Of a DNA stretch of 64,000 bases, positions 27,627 to 36,983 are shown one piece after another. Below the pieces are notes generated by a model. The model was not told where the DNA came from. It made no database searches and saw only the letters and a list, made by a program, of their open reading frames with translations. This stretch comes from Zoogloea sp. Its GTDB lineage: Bacteria; Pseudomonadota; Gammaproteobacteria; Burkholderiales; Rhodocyclaceae. The DNA lies in the NCBI GenBank assembly GCA_016720685.1, contig JADKKC010000002.1, positions 88,712 to 152,711 on the forward strand. The letters run 5' to 3'. Each line of letters opens with the position of its first letter. The stretch's first letter is position 1. Both the position numbers and the translations under genes were made by a program.

Positions 27627-28703
27627 TTACCGGCGCTCCACCCACCACATCATGCCCATCGCAGCGAGCAGAAAGCCAATGCTCGGGGTCAGTGCGGCCA
27701 CTGCCGGAATCCAGCCGTTGATGACCCCAAGGTTGGAAAACAGGCCATTCAAAAGGTGGAAACCGACGCCGATCATGATGCCCGAGAAGACCTTCAGGCT
27801 TACGCCGCCCATGCGCGTCTGCATGTAGCCAAACGGCAGCGCCAAGCCCATCATCACCAGCGTGGCAAAGGGGTAGGCGAGTTTCTTCCAGAGCGCGATT
27901 TCATAGCGGCTCGTTCGCTGGTTGTTCTCTTCCAGGTGGCGAATGTATGAATACAGCGTCTCGACCGACATGCGCTCCGGAACCACCATCAACACTGAAA
28001 GCACATCGGGGGTCAGTTCCGACTTCCAGATCAGCTCGGGCAGATTCACGATCTCGGTGCTCTCCCCCAGGAAGCGCGTTTGCGCAACCTGGTTTAGCCG
28101 CCACCCCTCCCGCTCGTCGTAGACACCGGACCCGGCTTCGCTGATGGAAACCAGCACCGATTTATCGTCGAACTCGTAAATACGGACACCCTGCAGCGAC
28201 GTGTCGGGCAAGACGTTGCGAACGTTTACAAAACGCAGCCCGTCCCTCACCCACAAGCCGGTGCGCAACTCCTGGGAAACCATCGAACGCGTAGCCGCCA
28301 GGCGCCATTGCTGGGCGGCTCGCTCGGCCGGTGGCGCCAGGTACTCTCCGAAAACGAAAGTCAGCAGTACAAAGACGCTGCCGATGGACAGCAATCCGAA
28401 CAGAAAGCGCCCGGTAGACAAGCCGGAGGCCCGCAGCACCGTTATTTCGGAATGACGCGCCAACGTCGTCAGCGAATAAAGCGTACCGATCAGCACGGCG
28501 ATCGGCATCAGCTCATACACCCGCCCGGGCATGATCATTGCCACATAAATGGCGGCCTGATAAAGCTGGTAGCCACTCTTGCCGATGTCATCCAGCTCAT
28601 TGACCAGATCGAAAAAAGCGAACAGGCCAAGGAAAGCAACAAGAACCAGAGCCACCGACGCATAGATCTCGCGGCTCAGGTAGCGAATGTAAATTGGCAT
28701 CAT
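27627..28703 (-). CDS. lptG: LPS export ABC transporter permease LptG
   Basis: A 358-residue inner-membrane protein of the LptB2FG transporter that extracts LPS from the inner membrane. Six membrane helices occur in two groups of three at the two ends, separated by a periplasmic beta-jellyroll domain. The N-terminal IYIRYLSREIYASVALVL and the C-terminal MMGLALPFGYMQTRMGGVSLK loop fit LptG. Its ATG overlaps the lptF stop (TGATG). A second ATG three bases later is also possible. Confidence 0.93.
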   Translation of the reverse strand: MMPIYIRYLSREIYASVALVLVAFLGLFAFFDLVNELDDIGKSGYQLYQAAIYVAMIMPGRVYELMPIAVLIGTLYSLTTLARHSEITVLRASGLSTGRFLFGLLSIGSVFVLLTFVFGEYLAPPAERAAQQWRLAATRSMVSQELRTGLWVRDGLRFVNVRNVLPDTSLQGVRIYEFDDKSVLVSISEAGSGVYDEREGWRLNQVAQTRFLGESTEIVNLPELIWKSELTPDVLSVLMVVPERMSVETLYSYIRHLEENNQRTSRYEIALWKKLAYPFATLVMMGLALPFGYMQTRMGGVSLKVFSGIMIGVGFHLLNGLFSNLGVINGWIPAVAALTPSIGFLLAAMGMMWWVERR

Positions 28704-29779
28704 CAACGTCTCCGCCAGCGGGCGAACACGCTGATCCGCCGGTAGAACAGGATAGCCAGGACACCCAGCATCGCCAGATGAGGCATCCACAGGCCGACAT
28801 CGAAACGGATGCGCCCCTGCCCCACCCAAGCCTGGCTCACACTGACGGCGTTGCTGTAAATCAGGTAAATGAGAACGGCAAGAACCAGGTTGTTGGTCCT
28901 GCCCGCCCGCGGGTTCACGAACGATAGCGGAATCGCAAGCAGCGCCAGCATGGTCGCCAGCAAGGGGGCACTGATCCGCGCCAGCAATTCTCCACGACTG
29001 CGGTTGTCGGGGCTTTTCAGCAAAGCCGGCAAGGCCATCGTCCTGGGCTGACGTGGGGCACTGCTCGCCTCTTTTGATTCCATGCGAATCTGGTAGCGCT
29101 CAAACTCCATCACCCGGTAGCTGGGCGTGCCCGGCGTACCTTCGTAGCGCCGGCCGTTCTCCAGCACAATGAACCGGTTGCCTGCATCATCGACCTCGGT
29201 GTGACCCTGGCTCGCCACCATGACGCCCAGCCGACCATTCTGCATGCTGCTCGCGAACACGTTGCGCACGCTGCCTTCGCCACCCGTCAATGCCTCGACG
29301 AAAAACACCCGCTCGCCACCGGACGATTCGCGAAACAGGCCTGGCGCAACGCGGGAAACATCATCCCGGTTACTGAGCTGCGCTTTGTATTCGATGCTTT
29401 TCTTTTGAGCCCACGGGGCAACGAACAGCGACAGGATCGCAATAAGGATCACCACCGGAACGGCAAAGCGGAGCACCGGCCGGATCCATGCGGTCAGCGG
29501 CAACCCACTGGAAAACCAGACAACCATTTCCGAATCCCGGTACCACCGGGAAAGGGTCATGAGGATCGCGATGAACACGGTAAGCGACAGCACCACCGGC
29601 ATCTGCGCAACGGCACCAAAGCCGATGAGGGCCAGCACCGCGTCAGCCGGCACGCGGCCTCCCGCAGCCTGACCGAGCAGGCGGATGAGGACCGTGGAAA
29701 TCAGGATGGCAAACAGCGCCACAAAGACCGCCACGGCGTTCTGTGTGAATTCGCGCTGGGCGGCTCGAAGAAAGATCAT
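28703..29779 (-). CDS. lptF: LPS export ABC transporter permease LptF
   Basis: A 358-residue partner of LptG. MIFLRAAQREFTQNAVAVFV is the family start, followed by three helices, a periplasmic jellyroll (GGEGSVRNVFASSMQNGRLG) and three C-terminal helices including the loop AIPLSFVNPRAGRTNNLVLA. The upstream extension of the reading frame is not conserved. Divergent from pepA, as in many beta- and gammaproteobacteria (lptFG next to pepA-holC-valS). Confidence 0.94.
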   Translation of the reverse strand: MIFLRAAQREFTQNAVAVFVALFAILISTVLIRLLGQAAGGRVPADAVLALIGFGAVAQMPVVLSLTVFIAILMTLSRWYRDSEMVVWFSSGLPLTAWIRPVLRFAVPVVILIAILSLFVAPWAQKKSIEYKAQLSNRDDVSRVAPGLFRESSGGERVFFVEALTGGEGSVRNVFASSMQNGRLGVMVASQGHTEVDDAGNRFIVLENGRRYEGTPGTPSYRVMEFERYQIRMESKEASSAPRQPRTMALPALLKSPDNRSRGELLARISAPLLATMLALLAIPLSFVNPRAGRTNNLVLAVLIYLIYSNAVSVSQAWVGQGRIRFDVGLWMPHLAMLGVLAILFYRRISVFARWRRR

Positions 29780-29885
29780 GCAGGGGACAGGTTCTAGCGT
29801 CGGAGAGCGGTCGTTTTGACGTCCGTCAGGGTGCCGGCCATAATGGCGCGATGTCCTATTGACGCGTGTTTCCAAGGAGAAGCGG

Positions 29886-31373
29886 GTGGAATTTACCATA
29901 AAGGCCGGATCGCCGGAAAAACTCAAGAGCGGCTGCGTGGTTGCCGGCGCTTACGCCAACGGCGATCTGACCGCTGCCGCACGAGCCCTCGACAAGGCCT
30001 GCGACGGCGCCATCGCCGCCGTACTGGCTCGCGGTGACCTCGACGACAAGGCGGGCTCGACCCTCATGCTTCACGACCTGGCCGGCATCGCTGCGCCCCG
30101 CGTATTGCTGGTCAGCCTCGGCAAGGCCGACGAACTTACCGACAAAACCTACCGCGATGCGATTGGCGCAGCCGCAAAGCAGCTTTCCGGCTCGGTGGCC
30201 GGTGACGCGAGCTTCTGCCTTGCCGAAGCCGAACTGCCCCACCGCGACCTCGCCTGGCGCCTGGCCCAGGCCGCGCAAATCCTGCGCGACAGCACCTACC
30301 GCTGCGACGAGCTGAAGTCGAAAAAGGAAGAATCCAAGAAAGGCATCAAGAAACTCGTCTTCATCGTCAAGGGCAAGGACACCGAATCCCTCGATGCCGC
30401 CGTGCTGCGTGGCGAAGCGATCGCCGAGGGCGTGGCGCTTGCCAAGACTCTCGGCAACCTGCCGGCCAATGTCTGCACGCCGGGCTATCTCGCCACCACC
30501 GCCAAGAAGCTCGCCAAGGACCACAAGATCAAGGTCGAAGTGCTCGAGCGCGCCGACATGGAAAAACTCGGCATGGGTTCGCTGCTGTCGGTCGCCCGCG
30601 GCTCCCACGAACCGCCCAAGTTCATCATCCTCAACTACAAGGGTGGCAAGGCCAAGGACAAGCCGGTGGTCCTGGTCGGCAAGGGCGTCACCTTCGACAC
30701 CGGCGGCATCTCCCTCAAGCCCGGCGAGGGCATGGACGAGATGAAATACGACATGTGCGGCGCGGCAAGCGTACTTGGCACTTTCAAGGCCATCGCCCGC
30801 ATGGAGCTGCCGATCAACGTCGTCGGCCTGATTCCGGCCACTGAAAACATGCCTGGCGGCTCGGCCACCAAGCCCGGCGATATCGTCACGTCCATGTCCG
30901 GCCAGACCATCGAAGTCCTCAACACCGACGCCGAAGGCCGCCTGATCCTCTGCGACGCCCTCACCTATGCCGAACGCTTCGAGCCGGCCGCGGTGGTGGA
31001 TGTGGCCACGCTCACCGGCGCCTGCATCATTGCACTGGGCAACTTCACGTCCGGCCTTCTGGCCAACGACGACGAACTCGCGGCCGAACTCCTTGCCAGC
31101 GGCCAGGCTGCCGGCGACAAGGCCTGGCAACTGCCCCTGTGGGATGAATACCAGGACATGCTCAAGAGCAATTTTGCCGACATTCCGAACATCGGTTCCA
31201 AAGGCGCGGGCACCATCACCGCCGCCTGCTTCCTGGCCCGCTTTACCAAAGCCTACAAATGGGCTCACCTCGATATCGCCGGTACGGCCTGGAAATCCGG
31301 TGCCGACAAGGGTGCCACCGGCCGCCCGGTGCCGCTGCTCACCCAGTTCCTGATCGGCCGCGCCGGACAGTGA
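29886..31373 (+). CDS. pepA: Leucyl aminopeptidase (cytosol aminopeptidase, M17)
   Basis: A 495-residue M17 metallopeptidase with two zinc or manganese ions that removes N-terminal residues from peptides. The active-site region VGKGVTFDTGGISLKPGEGM and the signature NTDAEGRLIL are intact. I chose the GTG start because AAGGAG lies six bases upstream; the longer TTG-type start ignores that site. Its stop overlaps the holC start, and the gene order pepA-holC-(unknown)-valS opposite lptFG is conserved in proteobacteria. Confidence 0.95.
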   Translation: MEFTIKAGSPEKLKSGCVVAGAYANGDLTAAARALDKACDGAIAAVLARGDLDDKAGSTLMLHDLAGIAAPRVLLVSLGKADELTDKTYRDAIGAAAKQLSGSVAGDASFCLAEAELPHRDLAWRLAQAAQILRDSTYRCDELKSKKEESKKGIKKLVFIVKGKDTESLDAAVLRGEAIAEGVALAKTLGNLPANVCTPGYLATTAKKLAKDHKIKVEVLERADMEKLGMGSLLSVARGSHEPPKFIILNYKGGKAKDKPVVLVGKGVTFDTGGISLKPGEGMDEMKYDMCGAASVLGTFKAIARMELPINVVGLIPATENMPGGSATKPGDIVTSMSGQTIEVLNTDAEGRLILCDALTYAERFEPAAVVDVATLTGACIIALGNFTSGLLANDDELAAELLASGQAAGDKAWQLPLWDEYQDMLKSNFADIPNIGSKGAGTITAACFLARFTKAYKWAHLDIAGTAWKSGADKGATGRPVPLLTQFLIGRAGQ

Positions 31374-31801
31374 CCGACGTCCGCTTCTACCACAACGCCC
31401 CCGACCGCCTGCGCGTGGCCTGTGTCCTTACGGCCAAGGCCAGCAGCGGCGGGCGCCGCGTGGCGGTGTTCGCACCGGATGGCGGCGTGGCGCGGCATTT
31501 CGACCAGATGCTCTGGACATTCCAGCCGCTCGCCTTCGTACCCCACGTGGCCGCCGCATCGCCGCTGGCGGCGGAGACGCACGTCGTGATCGGCAGCACG
31601 CTCGACACCCTTCCCCACGACGACGTGCTGATCAACCTCGGCAACGACCTGCCGACGGGCTTCGAGCGCTTCCGGCTGGTTCTCGAAATCGTCGGCCCGA
31701 GCGATGACGAGCGCCAGACCGCACGCGATCGCTATCGCCGCTACAAGCAGCAGGGCCACGCGCTCGACGCCCACGACCTTGCCCAACGGAGCGGCGAATG
31801 A
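31370..31801 (+). CDS. holC: DNA polymerase III chi subunit
   Basis: A 143-residue protein of the clamp-loader accessory complex that connects the polymerase to SSB. Starts with GTG overlapping the pepA stop. Family features are the N-terminal VRFYHNAPDRLRVACVLTAKA, DQMLWTF with the aromatic SSB-binding pocket region, and LINLGNDLPTGFERF. The next gene starts inside its stop codon (ATGA). Confidence 0.92.
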   Translation: MTDVRFYHNAPDRLRVACVLTAKASSGGRRVAVFAPDGGVARHFDQMLWTFQPLAFVPHVAAASPLAAETHVVIGSTLDTLPHDDVLINLGNDLPTGFERFRLVLEIVGPSDDERQTARDRYRRYKQQGHALDAHDLAQRSGE

Positions 31802-32283
31802 ACACCCATCCGGATTCCGAATTCGAAATCTCCCTCGATGACGAAGACATCGAGCACCTGACCGAAAAGCCAGACGTGCCTGACCGGCACAACGCGAACT
31901 TTGCTGCCGCCCCCGAAGCCGACGACCTGCCCGTGCTGACCGATGTTGTGGACGAGTATCCCGAACCCTTCATCGGCGAGTCCACGCCAATCATCCTCGA
32001 CCCCGTCCAGCCCGAGCCTTCGATTTCCGAGGCGCTCCCGCCTGTCTTTGCCGCACAGCCCGGCCAGGACGAACTGGCTGAACGCCTCGTCGCCCTCGAC
32101 ACTGCAATCAGTCGGCACATCGAGGACTGGGTCGCCAACGAGCTGCCCCAGCTCATCTCGCGCGAACTCGACGAACTAGCCGAGCGACTCAGCCATAAAG
32201 CCGCCGCCCACCTGCGCACCAGCCTGCTTCCCCTCGTCTCGTCCGAGATCGCCGACACCCTCGACAGCGAACCCCAGGCCTGA
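31798..32283 (+). CDS. Acidic hypothetical protein between holC and valS
   Basis: A 161-residue, strongly acidic soluble protein. Residues 1-85 are low in order and rich in Asp, Glu and Pro (SLDDEDIEHLTEKPDVPD). Residues 90-155 look like amphipathic helices: LAERLVALDTAISRHIEDWV and LISRELDELAERLSHKAA. I do not recognise a characterised family; it sits where betaproteobacteria often keep a poorly conserved protein. ATGA overlap with holC suggests coexpression with the replication and translation genes around it. Confidence 0.75.
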   Translation: MNTHPDSEFEISLDDEDIEHLTEKPDVPDRHNANFAAAPEADDLPVLTDVVDEYPEPFIGESTPIILDPVQPEPSISEALPPVFAAQPGQDELAERLVALDTAISRHIEDWVANELPQLISRELDELAERLSHKAAAHLRTSLLPLVSSEIADTLDSEPQA

Positions 32284-32333
32284 TCCGCTATCGCGCAGCA
32301 AGTCTTCCCGGCGGGCGGGCCGGGCGCATCCGC

Positions 32334-32339
32334 TATAAT
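32334..32339 (+). promoter_or_regulatory. Candidate -10 box upstream of valS
   Basis: TATAAT 28 bases before the valS ATG, in the 84-base gap after the hypothetical gene. No clear -35 box. Confidence 0.3.
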
Positions 32340-32367
32340 CCGCGTTTTGCCTTCAAAGACAGAACCC

Positions 32368-35247
32368 ATGGAACTGGCCAAGAGTTTCGAGCCGGCGGAG
32401 ATCGAACGCCGCTGGTATGAGCACTGGGAGTCGAGCGGCTACTTCGCCGCCGGCCTCGACCGCAGCAAGCCTGCCGATCAATCCTTCTGCATCCTGCTGC
32501 CGCCGCCCAACGTCACCGGCACCCTGCACATGGGCCACGGCTTCAACCAGACCTTGATGGACGCGCTCACGCGCTACCACCGCATGCGCGGCTGGAACAC
32601 CCTCTGGCAGCCCGGCACCGACCACGCGGGCATCGCCACCCAGATCGTCGTCGAGCGCCAGCTGGACGCCCAGGGAATCTCCCGCCACGAACTCGGCCGC
32701 GAGAAGTTCCTCGATAAGGTCTGGGAGTGGAAAGAGTATTCCGGCGGCACCATCACCCAGCAGATGCGCCGCATGGGCACCAGCCCCGACTGGAGCCGCG
32801 AGCGCTTCACGATGGATGCCGGCCTCAACAAAATCGTCACTGAAACCTTCGTTCGCCTCTACAACGAAGGCCTGATCTACCGCGGCAAGCGGCTGGTGAA
32901 CTGGGATCCAAAGCTGCACACCGCCGTGTCGGATCTTGAAGTGGTCCAGGAGGAAGAGGATGGCTTCATGTGGCACATCCACTACCCCTTCTCCGACGGC
33001 CCGATCGGCGAGCTGACCGGCCTCACGGTCGCCACCACCCGCCCCGAGACCATGCTCGGCGACGTGGCGGTGATGGTGCATCCCGAAGACGAGCGCTACG
33101 CCCATCTGATCGGCAAGACCGTGCGCCTGCCCCTGTGCGATCGCGACATTCCGATCATCGCCGACGACTACGTCGATCGCGAATTCGGTACAGGCGTCGT
33201 CAAGGTCACTCCGGCCCACGACTTCAACGACTACGCCGTCGGCCAGCGCCACGGCCTGCCGATGATCAATGTCCTCACCTCAGATCAGCATTCTTGACCC
33301 TCGACGCCGAGATCAGTCGGACGCCCCACCAGAGTCCACCCCAAAACCTACCGAGGCCTCGACCGCTTCGACGCCCGCAAGGCCATCGTGGCCGACCTCG
33401 AAGCCGCTGGCGTGCTCGTCGACACCAAACCCCACAAGTTGCAGGTTCCCCGCGGCGACCGTACCGGCGTGGTCATCGAACCGATGCTCACCGACCAGTG
33501 GTTCGTCGCCATGTCCAAGCCGGGCGAGGATGGCAAGTCCATCACGCAAAAAGCACTGGATGTCGTGTCTTCCGGCGAGATCGAGTTCGTGCCCGGAAAC
33601 TGGGTCAACACCTACAACCAGTGGCTCAACAACATCCAGGACTGGTGTATCTCCCGTCAGCTCTGGTGGGGCCACCAGATTCCGGCCTGGTACGGCATCG
33701 ACGGCGAATGCTTCGTTGCCCACAGCGAGGAAGAAGCCCGCACCCTGGCTGACAAGGCTGGCTACCCCGGCCCGCTGACCCGCGACCCGGACGTGCTCGA
33801 CACCTGGTACTCGTCCGCCCTGTGGCCCTTCTCCACGCTCGACTGGACGCCCGAATACCCGGCCAAGTCGAACGATGCGCTCGACCTCTACCTGCCCTCC
33901 ACGGTGCTCGTCACCGGCTTCGACATCATCTTCTTCTGGGTGGCGCGCATGGTCATGATGACCAAGCACATCACCGGCAAGATCCCGTTCAAGCACGTCT
34001 ACGTGCATGGCCTGATCCGCGACGCCGAAGGCGCCAAGATGTCCAAGTCGAAGGGCAACGTGCTCGACCCGATCGACCTGATCGACGGCATCGGCATCGA
34101 CGCCCTGGTGGCCAAGCGCACCACCGGCCTGATGAACCCCAAGCAGGCCGCCAGCATCGAAAAGAAAACCCGCAAGGAATTCCCCGAAGGCATCCCCGCC
34201 TTCGGCACCGACGCCCTGCGCTTCACCTTCGCCAGCCTCGCCAGCCCCGGCCGCGACATCAAGTTCGACATGAGCCGCTGCGAGGGCTACCGCAACTTCT
34301 GCAACAAGTTGTGGAACGCCACCCGCTTCGTGCTGATGAACGTCCACGGCCACGACCTGGGCCTTGAGCACAAGCAGGACGGCCCGGCCTGCGGCGGCAA
34401 CGGCCCGCTGGAATTCTCCTTTGCCGACCGCTGGATCGTCAGCCGCCTGCAACGCGTCGAGAAGGACATCGAGCAGCACTTCGGCGAATACCGCTTCGAC
34501 CTCGTTTCCAAGACGATCTACGAGTTCATCTGGGACGAGTACTGCGACTGGTACCTCGAACTCGCCAAGGTCCAGATCAACACCGGCAACGAAGCCCAGC
34601 AGCGCGGCACCCGGCGCAGCCTGATCAGGGTTCTCGAAACCATCCTGCGCCTGGCTCATCCGCTGGTTCCCTTCGTCACCGAAGAGCTGTGGCAGACCGT
34701 CGCCCCGCTGGCCGGCCGCAAGGATGTGGACAGCCTGTGCCTGGCGCGCTACCCGGAGGCCGACCTGGGCCGCATCGACGAAAAGAGCGAAGCCGACGTG
34801 GCCGAACTCAAGAGCCTGATCGGCGCCTGCCGCAACCTGCGTGGCGAGATGAACATCTCGCCGGCCCAGCGCATGCCGCTGATTGCCAGCGGGAACGCCG
34901 CGCAACTGAAGAAGTTCGCACCCTACATCGCCGGCCTCGCAAAGCTGTCGGAAGTTCAGGTGGTGGACGAGATCAGCGGTGAAGAGCTGGCGCCGGTGGC
35001 CATCGTTGGCGAACAGCGCCTGATGCTGAAGGTTGAAATCGACATCGCCGCCGAACGCGAACGCCTGTCGAAGGAAATCGCCCGCCTCGAAGGCGAGATC
35101 GTCAAGGCCCACGCCAAGCTCGGCAATGAAAGCTTCGTTGCCCGCGCGCCGGCCGCCGTCGTGGCCCAGGAAAAAGACCGCCTGGCCAATTTCAGCGCCA
35201 CCGTCGACAAGCTCAAGCAGCAGCTCGCCAAGCTGCCTGCAGCGTAA
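32368..35247 (+). pseudogene. valS: Valyl-tRNA synthetase, reading frame scrambled over about 70 bases
   Basis: A full-length class I valyl-tRNA synthetase that charges tRNA-Val. The HIGH-type motif (PPPNVTGTLHMGH), the editing domain, the KMSKS motif (AKMSKSKGNVLDPIDL) and the C-terminal coiled coil (ERERLSKEIARLEGEIVKA) are all present. The frame collapses between about 33279 and 33346: after GLPMINVLT a TGA appears at 33295. Expected residues occur piecewise in other frames (LTLDAEIS, then SDAPPESTPK), and the original frame returns at TYRGLDRFDARK. Net length is a multiple of three. As the gene is essential and otherwise perfect, local sequence error is the best explanation. The start is the ATG of MELAKSFEP. 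Confidence 0.88.
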
Positions 35248-35350
35248 AACCACGTCATTCCGGCAACAACAAACGTTCCGGCACAAGTACAAGGCAGCTC
35301 ACCTGAGCACCGCCTTGTGCCTGGTCGGAAATCGGGTCATTGAAATCCTG

Positions 35351-35382
35351 AACGTCCCGGGCCTCGATGGCCCGGGACGTTT
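35351..35382 (+). terminator. Terminator-like hairpin after valS
   Basis: AACGTCCCGGGCC / GGCCCGGGACGTTTT with a five-base loop, followed by a short T run. Confidence 0.7.
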
Positions 35383-35518
35383 TACCATCAAAACGCCCCA
35401 TCACCCGCGGCAGGCCAAGCCGCAACGACGCAGAGTGCATGCGCCCGGTCAGCTCAGTCGGCCGGCTCTACGGCGGCCCAACGATCCTCAGGGCCACACT
35501 CAAATATTCGGTGGGCGC

Positions 35519-35557
35519 AAAAAAATCCGGAACCCAAAGCAGGTTCCGGATTTTTTT
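35519..35557. terminator. Bidirectional terminator downstream of the tusA-like gene
   Basis: AAAAAAATCCGGAACC and GGTTCCGGATTTTTTT arms around a seven-base loop; A and T tracts on opposite sides. Confidence 0.85.
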
Positions 35558-35645
35558 GGCTGGCAGCCAGGAGGGCAAGGACACCTTGAACCTCAGCACA
35601 TCGCACGCAAGGCGTGACCCTTTTTACTGGAGCCATCCCTCCAGC

Positions 35646-35876
35646 CTATTTGCGCTGCAGGAAAAACTCGTACGCCTTGTCCGGCAATTCATTCTGGGCC
35701 AGCAACTGATTCCCGGTCTGCTTGGCGAAGGCTGCAAAATCCTTCACCGAACCCGGATCCGTGGCTACAACGCGCAGCACTTCGCCAGCCTTCATCTCCG
35801 CCAGGCCTTTCTTTGCGCGCAAAATGGGTAGCGGACAATTCAAGCCGCGGGCATCCACTTCCTTGTCAAAATTCAT
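35646..35876 (-). CDS. TusA/SirA-like sulfurtransferase
   Basis: A 76-residue protein beginning MNFDKEVDARGLNCPLPILRAK, with the catalytic Cys14 in the CPxP motif. TusA proteins carry persulfide sulfur for tRNA thiolation, molybdenum cofactor and, in sulfur oxidisers, dissimilatory sulfur transfer. This paralogue is alone, with no tus or dsr genes nearby, so which pathway it serves is open. The C-terminal half (VVATDPGSVKDFAAFAKQTG) fits the two-layer sandwich fold. Confidence 0.88.
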   Translation of the reverse strand: MNFDKEVDARGLNCPLPILRAKKGLAEMKAGEVLRVVATDPGSVKDFAAFAKQTGNQLLAQNELPDKAYEFFLQRK

Positions 35877-36123
35877 CGTCCAACTCCAGCCTTACAGAGA
35901 CAATCAGTCGTCAATTTTAACCTGCAACCCGCTCCTACCTGATAACAACGTCACGCCGCGCAAAATGCCCATTCAAAAAATTGCCGTACATTTGTGAAAT
36001 AATGACAACTCGAAAATATTGTCATAAACGGAACGATAACCTGCAGTGCAGCTCAATCTGTCTAGCAAATACCCTTCCGACCTCTGCCAAACGGCTTCAC
36101 CCCTTTAAAAAAGGTACTGCACG
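35877..36123. other. Divergent regulatory region before the roadblock-GTPase cluster
   Basis: A comparatively AT-rich, non-coding stretch between the tusA-like gene and the first roadblock gene. It holds the palindrome at 36002-36025 and no convincing ORF. Confidence 0.5.
36002..36025. promoter_or_regulatory. Palindromic candidate operator upstream of the roadblock-GTPase cluster
   Basis: Seven-base arms ATGACAA and TTGTCAT separated by ten bases, about 100 bases before the first gene of the cluster. The size and spacing are typical of a dimeric regulator site. Which protein binds is unknown. Confidence 0.45.
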
Positions 36124-36489
36124 ATGCGCTCAAACATGCTCCAAACGGTTCTCAACGACCTGAACGGCACCTCCGCTGACATCGAGGCTTCGGCCATCAT
36201 TTCGTCCGATGGCCTCATGATGGCCGCCCTGCTCCCCAACACCGTGGACGAGGACAGGGTCGGCGCCATGAGCGCGGCCATGCTCTCCCTCGGCGACCGC
36301 ACCGCACGCGAACTTGCACGCGGCGGCCTGGATCAGGTTCTGATCAAGGGCGAAAAGGGTTATGTTCTGATGGTTCAGGCAGGCGCGGACGCGGTGCTTA
36401 CCGTTATGGCCAAGCCGAACGCCAAGCTCGGCCTCGTATTTCTCGACGTCCGTCGCGCCGCCGACGCCATCAGCAGGATTCTCGGCTGA
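36124..36489 (+). CDS. Roadblock/LC7 domain protein
   Basis: A 121-residue protein consisting of one roadblock/LC7 domain: MLQTVLNDLNGTSADIEASAIISSDG, then AMSAAMLSLGDRTARELARG and VLIKGEKGYVLMVQAGADAV. Bacterial roadblock proteins such as MglB or CvnB bind small Ras-like GTPases as activators or scaffolds. It is the first gene of a seven-gene cluster whose sixth member is such a GTPase, so I infer partnership with it. No signal peptide or membrane segment. Confidence 0.88.
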   Translation: MRSNMLQTVLNDLNGTSADIEASAIISSDGLMMAALLPNTVDEDRVGAMSAAMLSLGDRTARELARGGLDQVLIKGEKGYVLMVQAGADAVLTVMAKPNAKLGLVFLDVRRAADAISRILG

Positions 36490-36503
36490 AAGGAAGTGCC
36501 ACC

Positions 36504-36983
36504 GTGAAGGACATGGAACCGGCCCAGGTGTCGGGCAAAACCTCCGAACACGTTCTGACATACGCCGACGGCTCCCGTCGGCGCGTCTTCGTGACCCTAG
36601 TGGAAACCCCCTATCCCCATGGCAAGCTGATCGTCTCGCGGACGGACCCGCTCGGTATCATTACTCAGTGCAACCCGTCCTTTGTAGATATGTCCGGCTA
36701 CACGGAGGCCGAAATCATAGGCCAGCCCCACTGCATCCTGCGTCACCCGGACATGCCCGCGGCCGCTTTCCGCGACCTGTGGGACACGGTCAAGGCCGGC
36801 CGCCAGTGGAACGGTTACGTCAAAAACCTGCGCAAGGACGGCGGATACTACTGGGTCTATGCCACGGTCGTCCCCAACATCCGTGACGGGCAGATCGTCG
36901 GCTTCACCTCGGTACGACGGGAGCCCTCCCGCGAGAAGGTCATCGCCGCCGAAGCGCATTACCGGAGCCTGAACGGATCATGA
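36504..36983 (+). CDS. PAS-domain sensor protein without output domain
   Basis: A 159-residue protein holding essentially one PAS domain of the aerotaxis-receptor type: IVSRTDPLGIITQCNPSFVD, SGYTEAEIIGQPHCILRHPD, and AFRDLWDTVKAGRQWNGYVK followed by GYYWVYATVVP. The HCILRHPDMP segment is like Aer-type PAS domains that bind FAD. There is no kinase, GGDEF or methyl-accepting domain, so it must signal through a partner, presumably another product of this cluster. Its stop overlaps the next start. Confidence 0.87.
   Translation: MKDMEPAQVSGKTSEHVLTYADGSRRRVFVTLVETPYPHGKLIVSRTDPLGIITQCNPSFVDMSGYTEAEIIGQPHCILRHPDMPAAAFRDLWDTVKAGRQWNGYVKNLRKDGGYYWVYATVVPNIRDGQIVGFTSVRREPSREKVIAAEAHYRSLNGS

Larger units (their letters stand above)
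35248..35645. other. 398-bp intergenic region between convergent valS and tusA-like gene
   Basis: Holds two hairpin terminators (35351-35382 and 35519-35557). I see no credible coding sequence or RNA gene in the rest. Confidence 0.65.

Noticed and set aside
29856..31268. A 470-codon minus-strand frame opposite pepA
   Set aside because: Antisense shadow; pepA has intact active-site motifs and a ribosome binding site.
21640..33346. Programmed ribosomal frameshifting in pssA or valS
   Set aside because: No slippery heptamer or downstream pseudoknot is apparent, these families are not known to use recoding, and valS needs several shifts and has a stop.
33313..35292. A 659-codon minus-strand frame opposite valS
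   Set aside because: Shadow of the highly conserved valS coding strand; composition is antisense-like and no family is recognisable.
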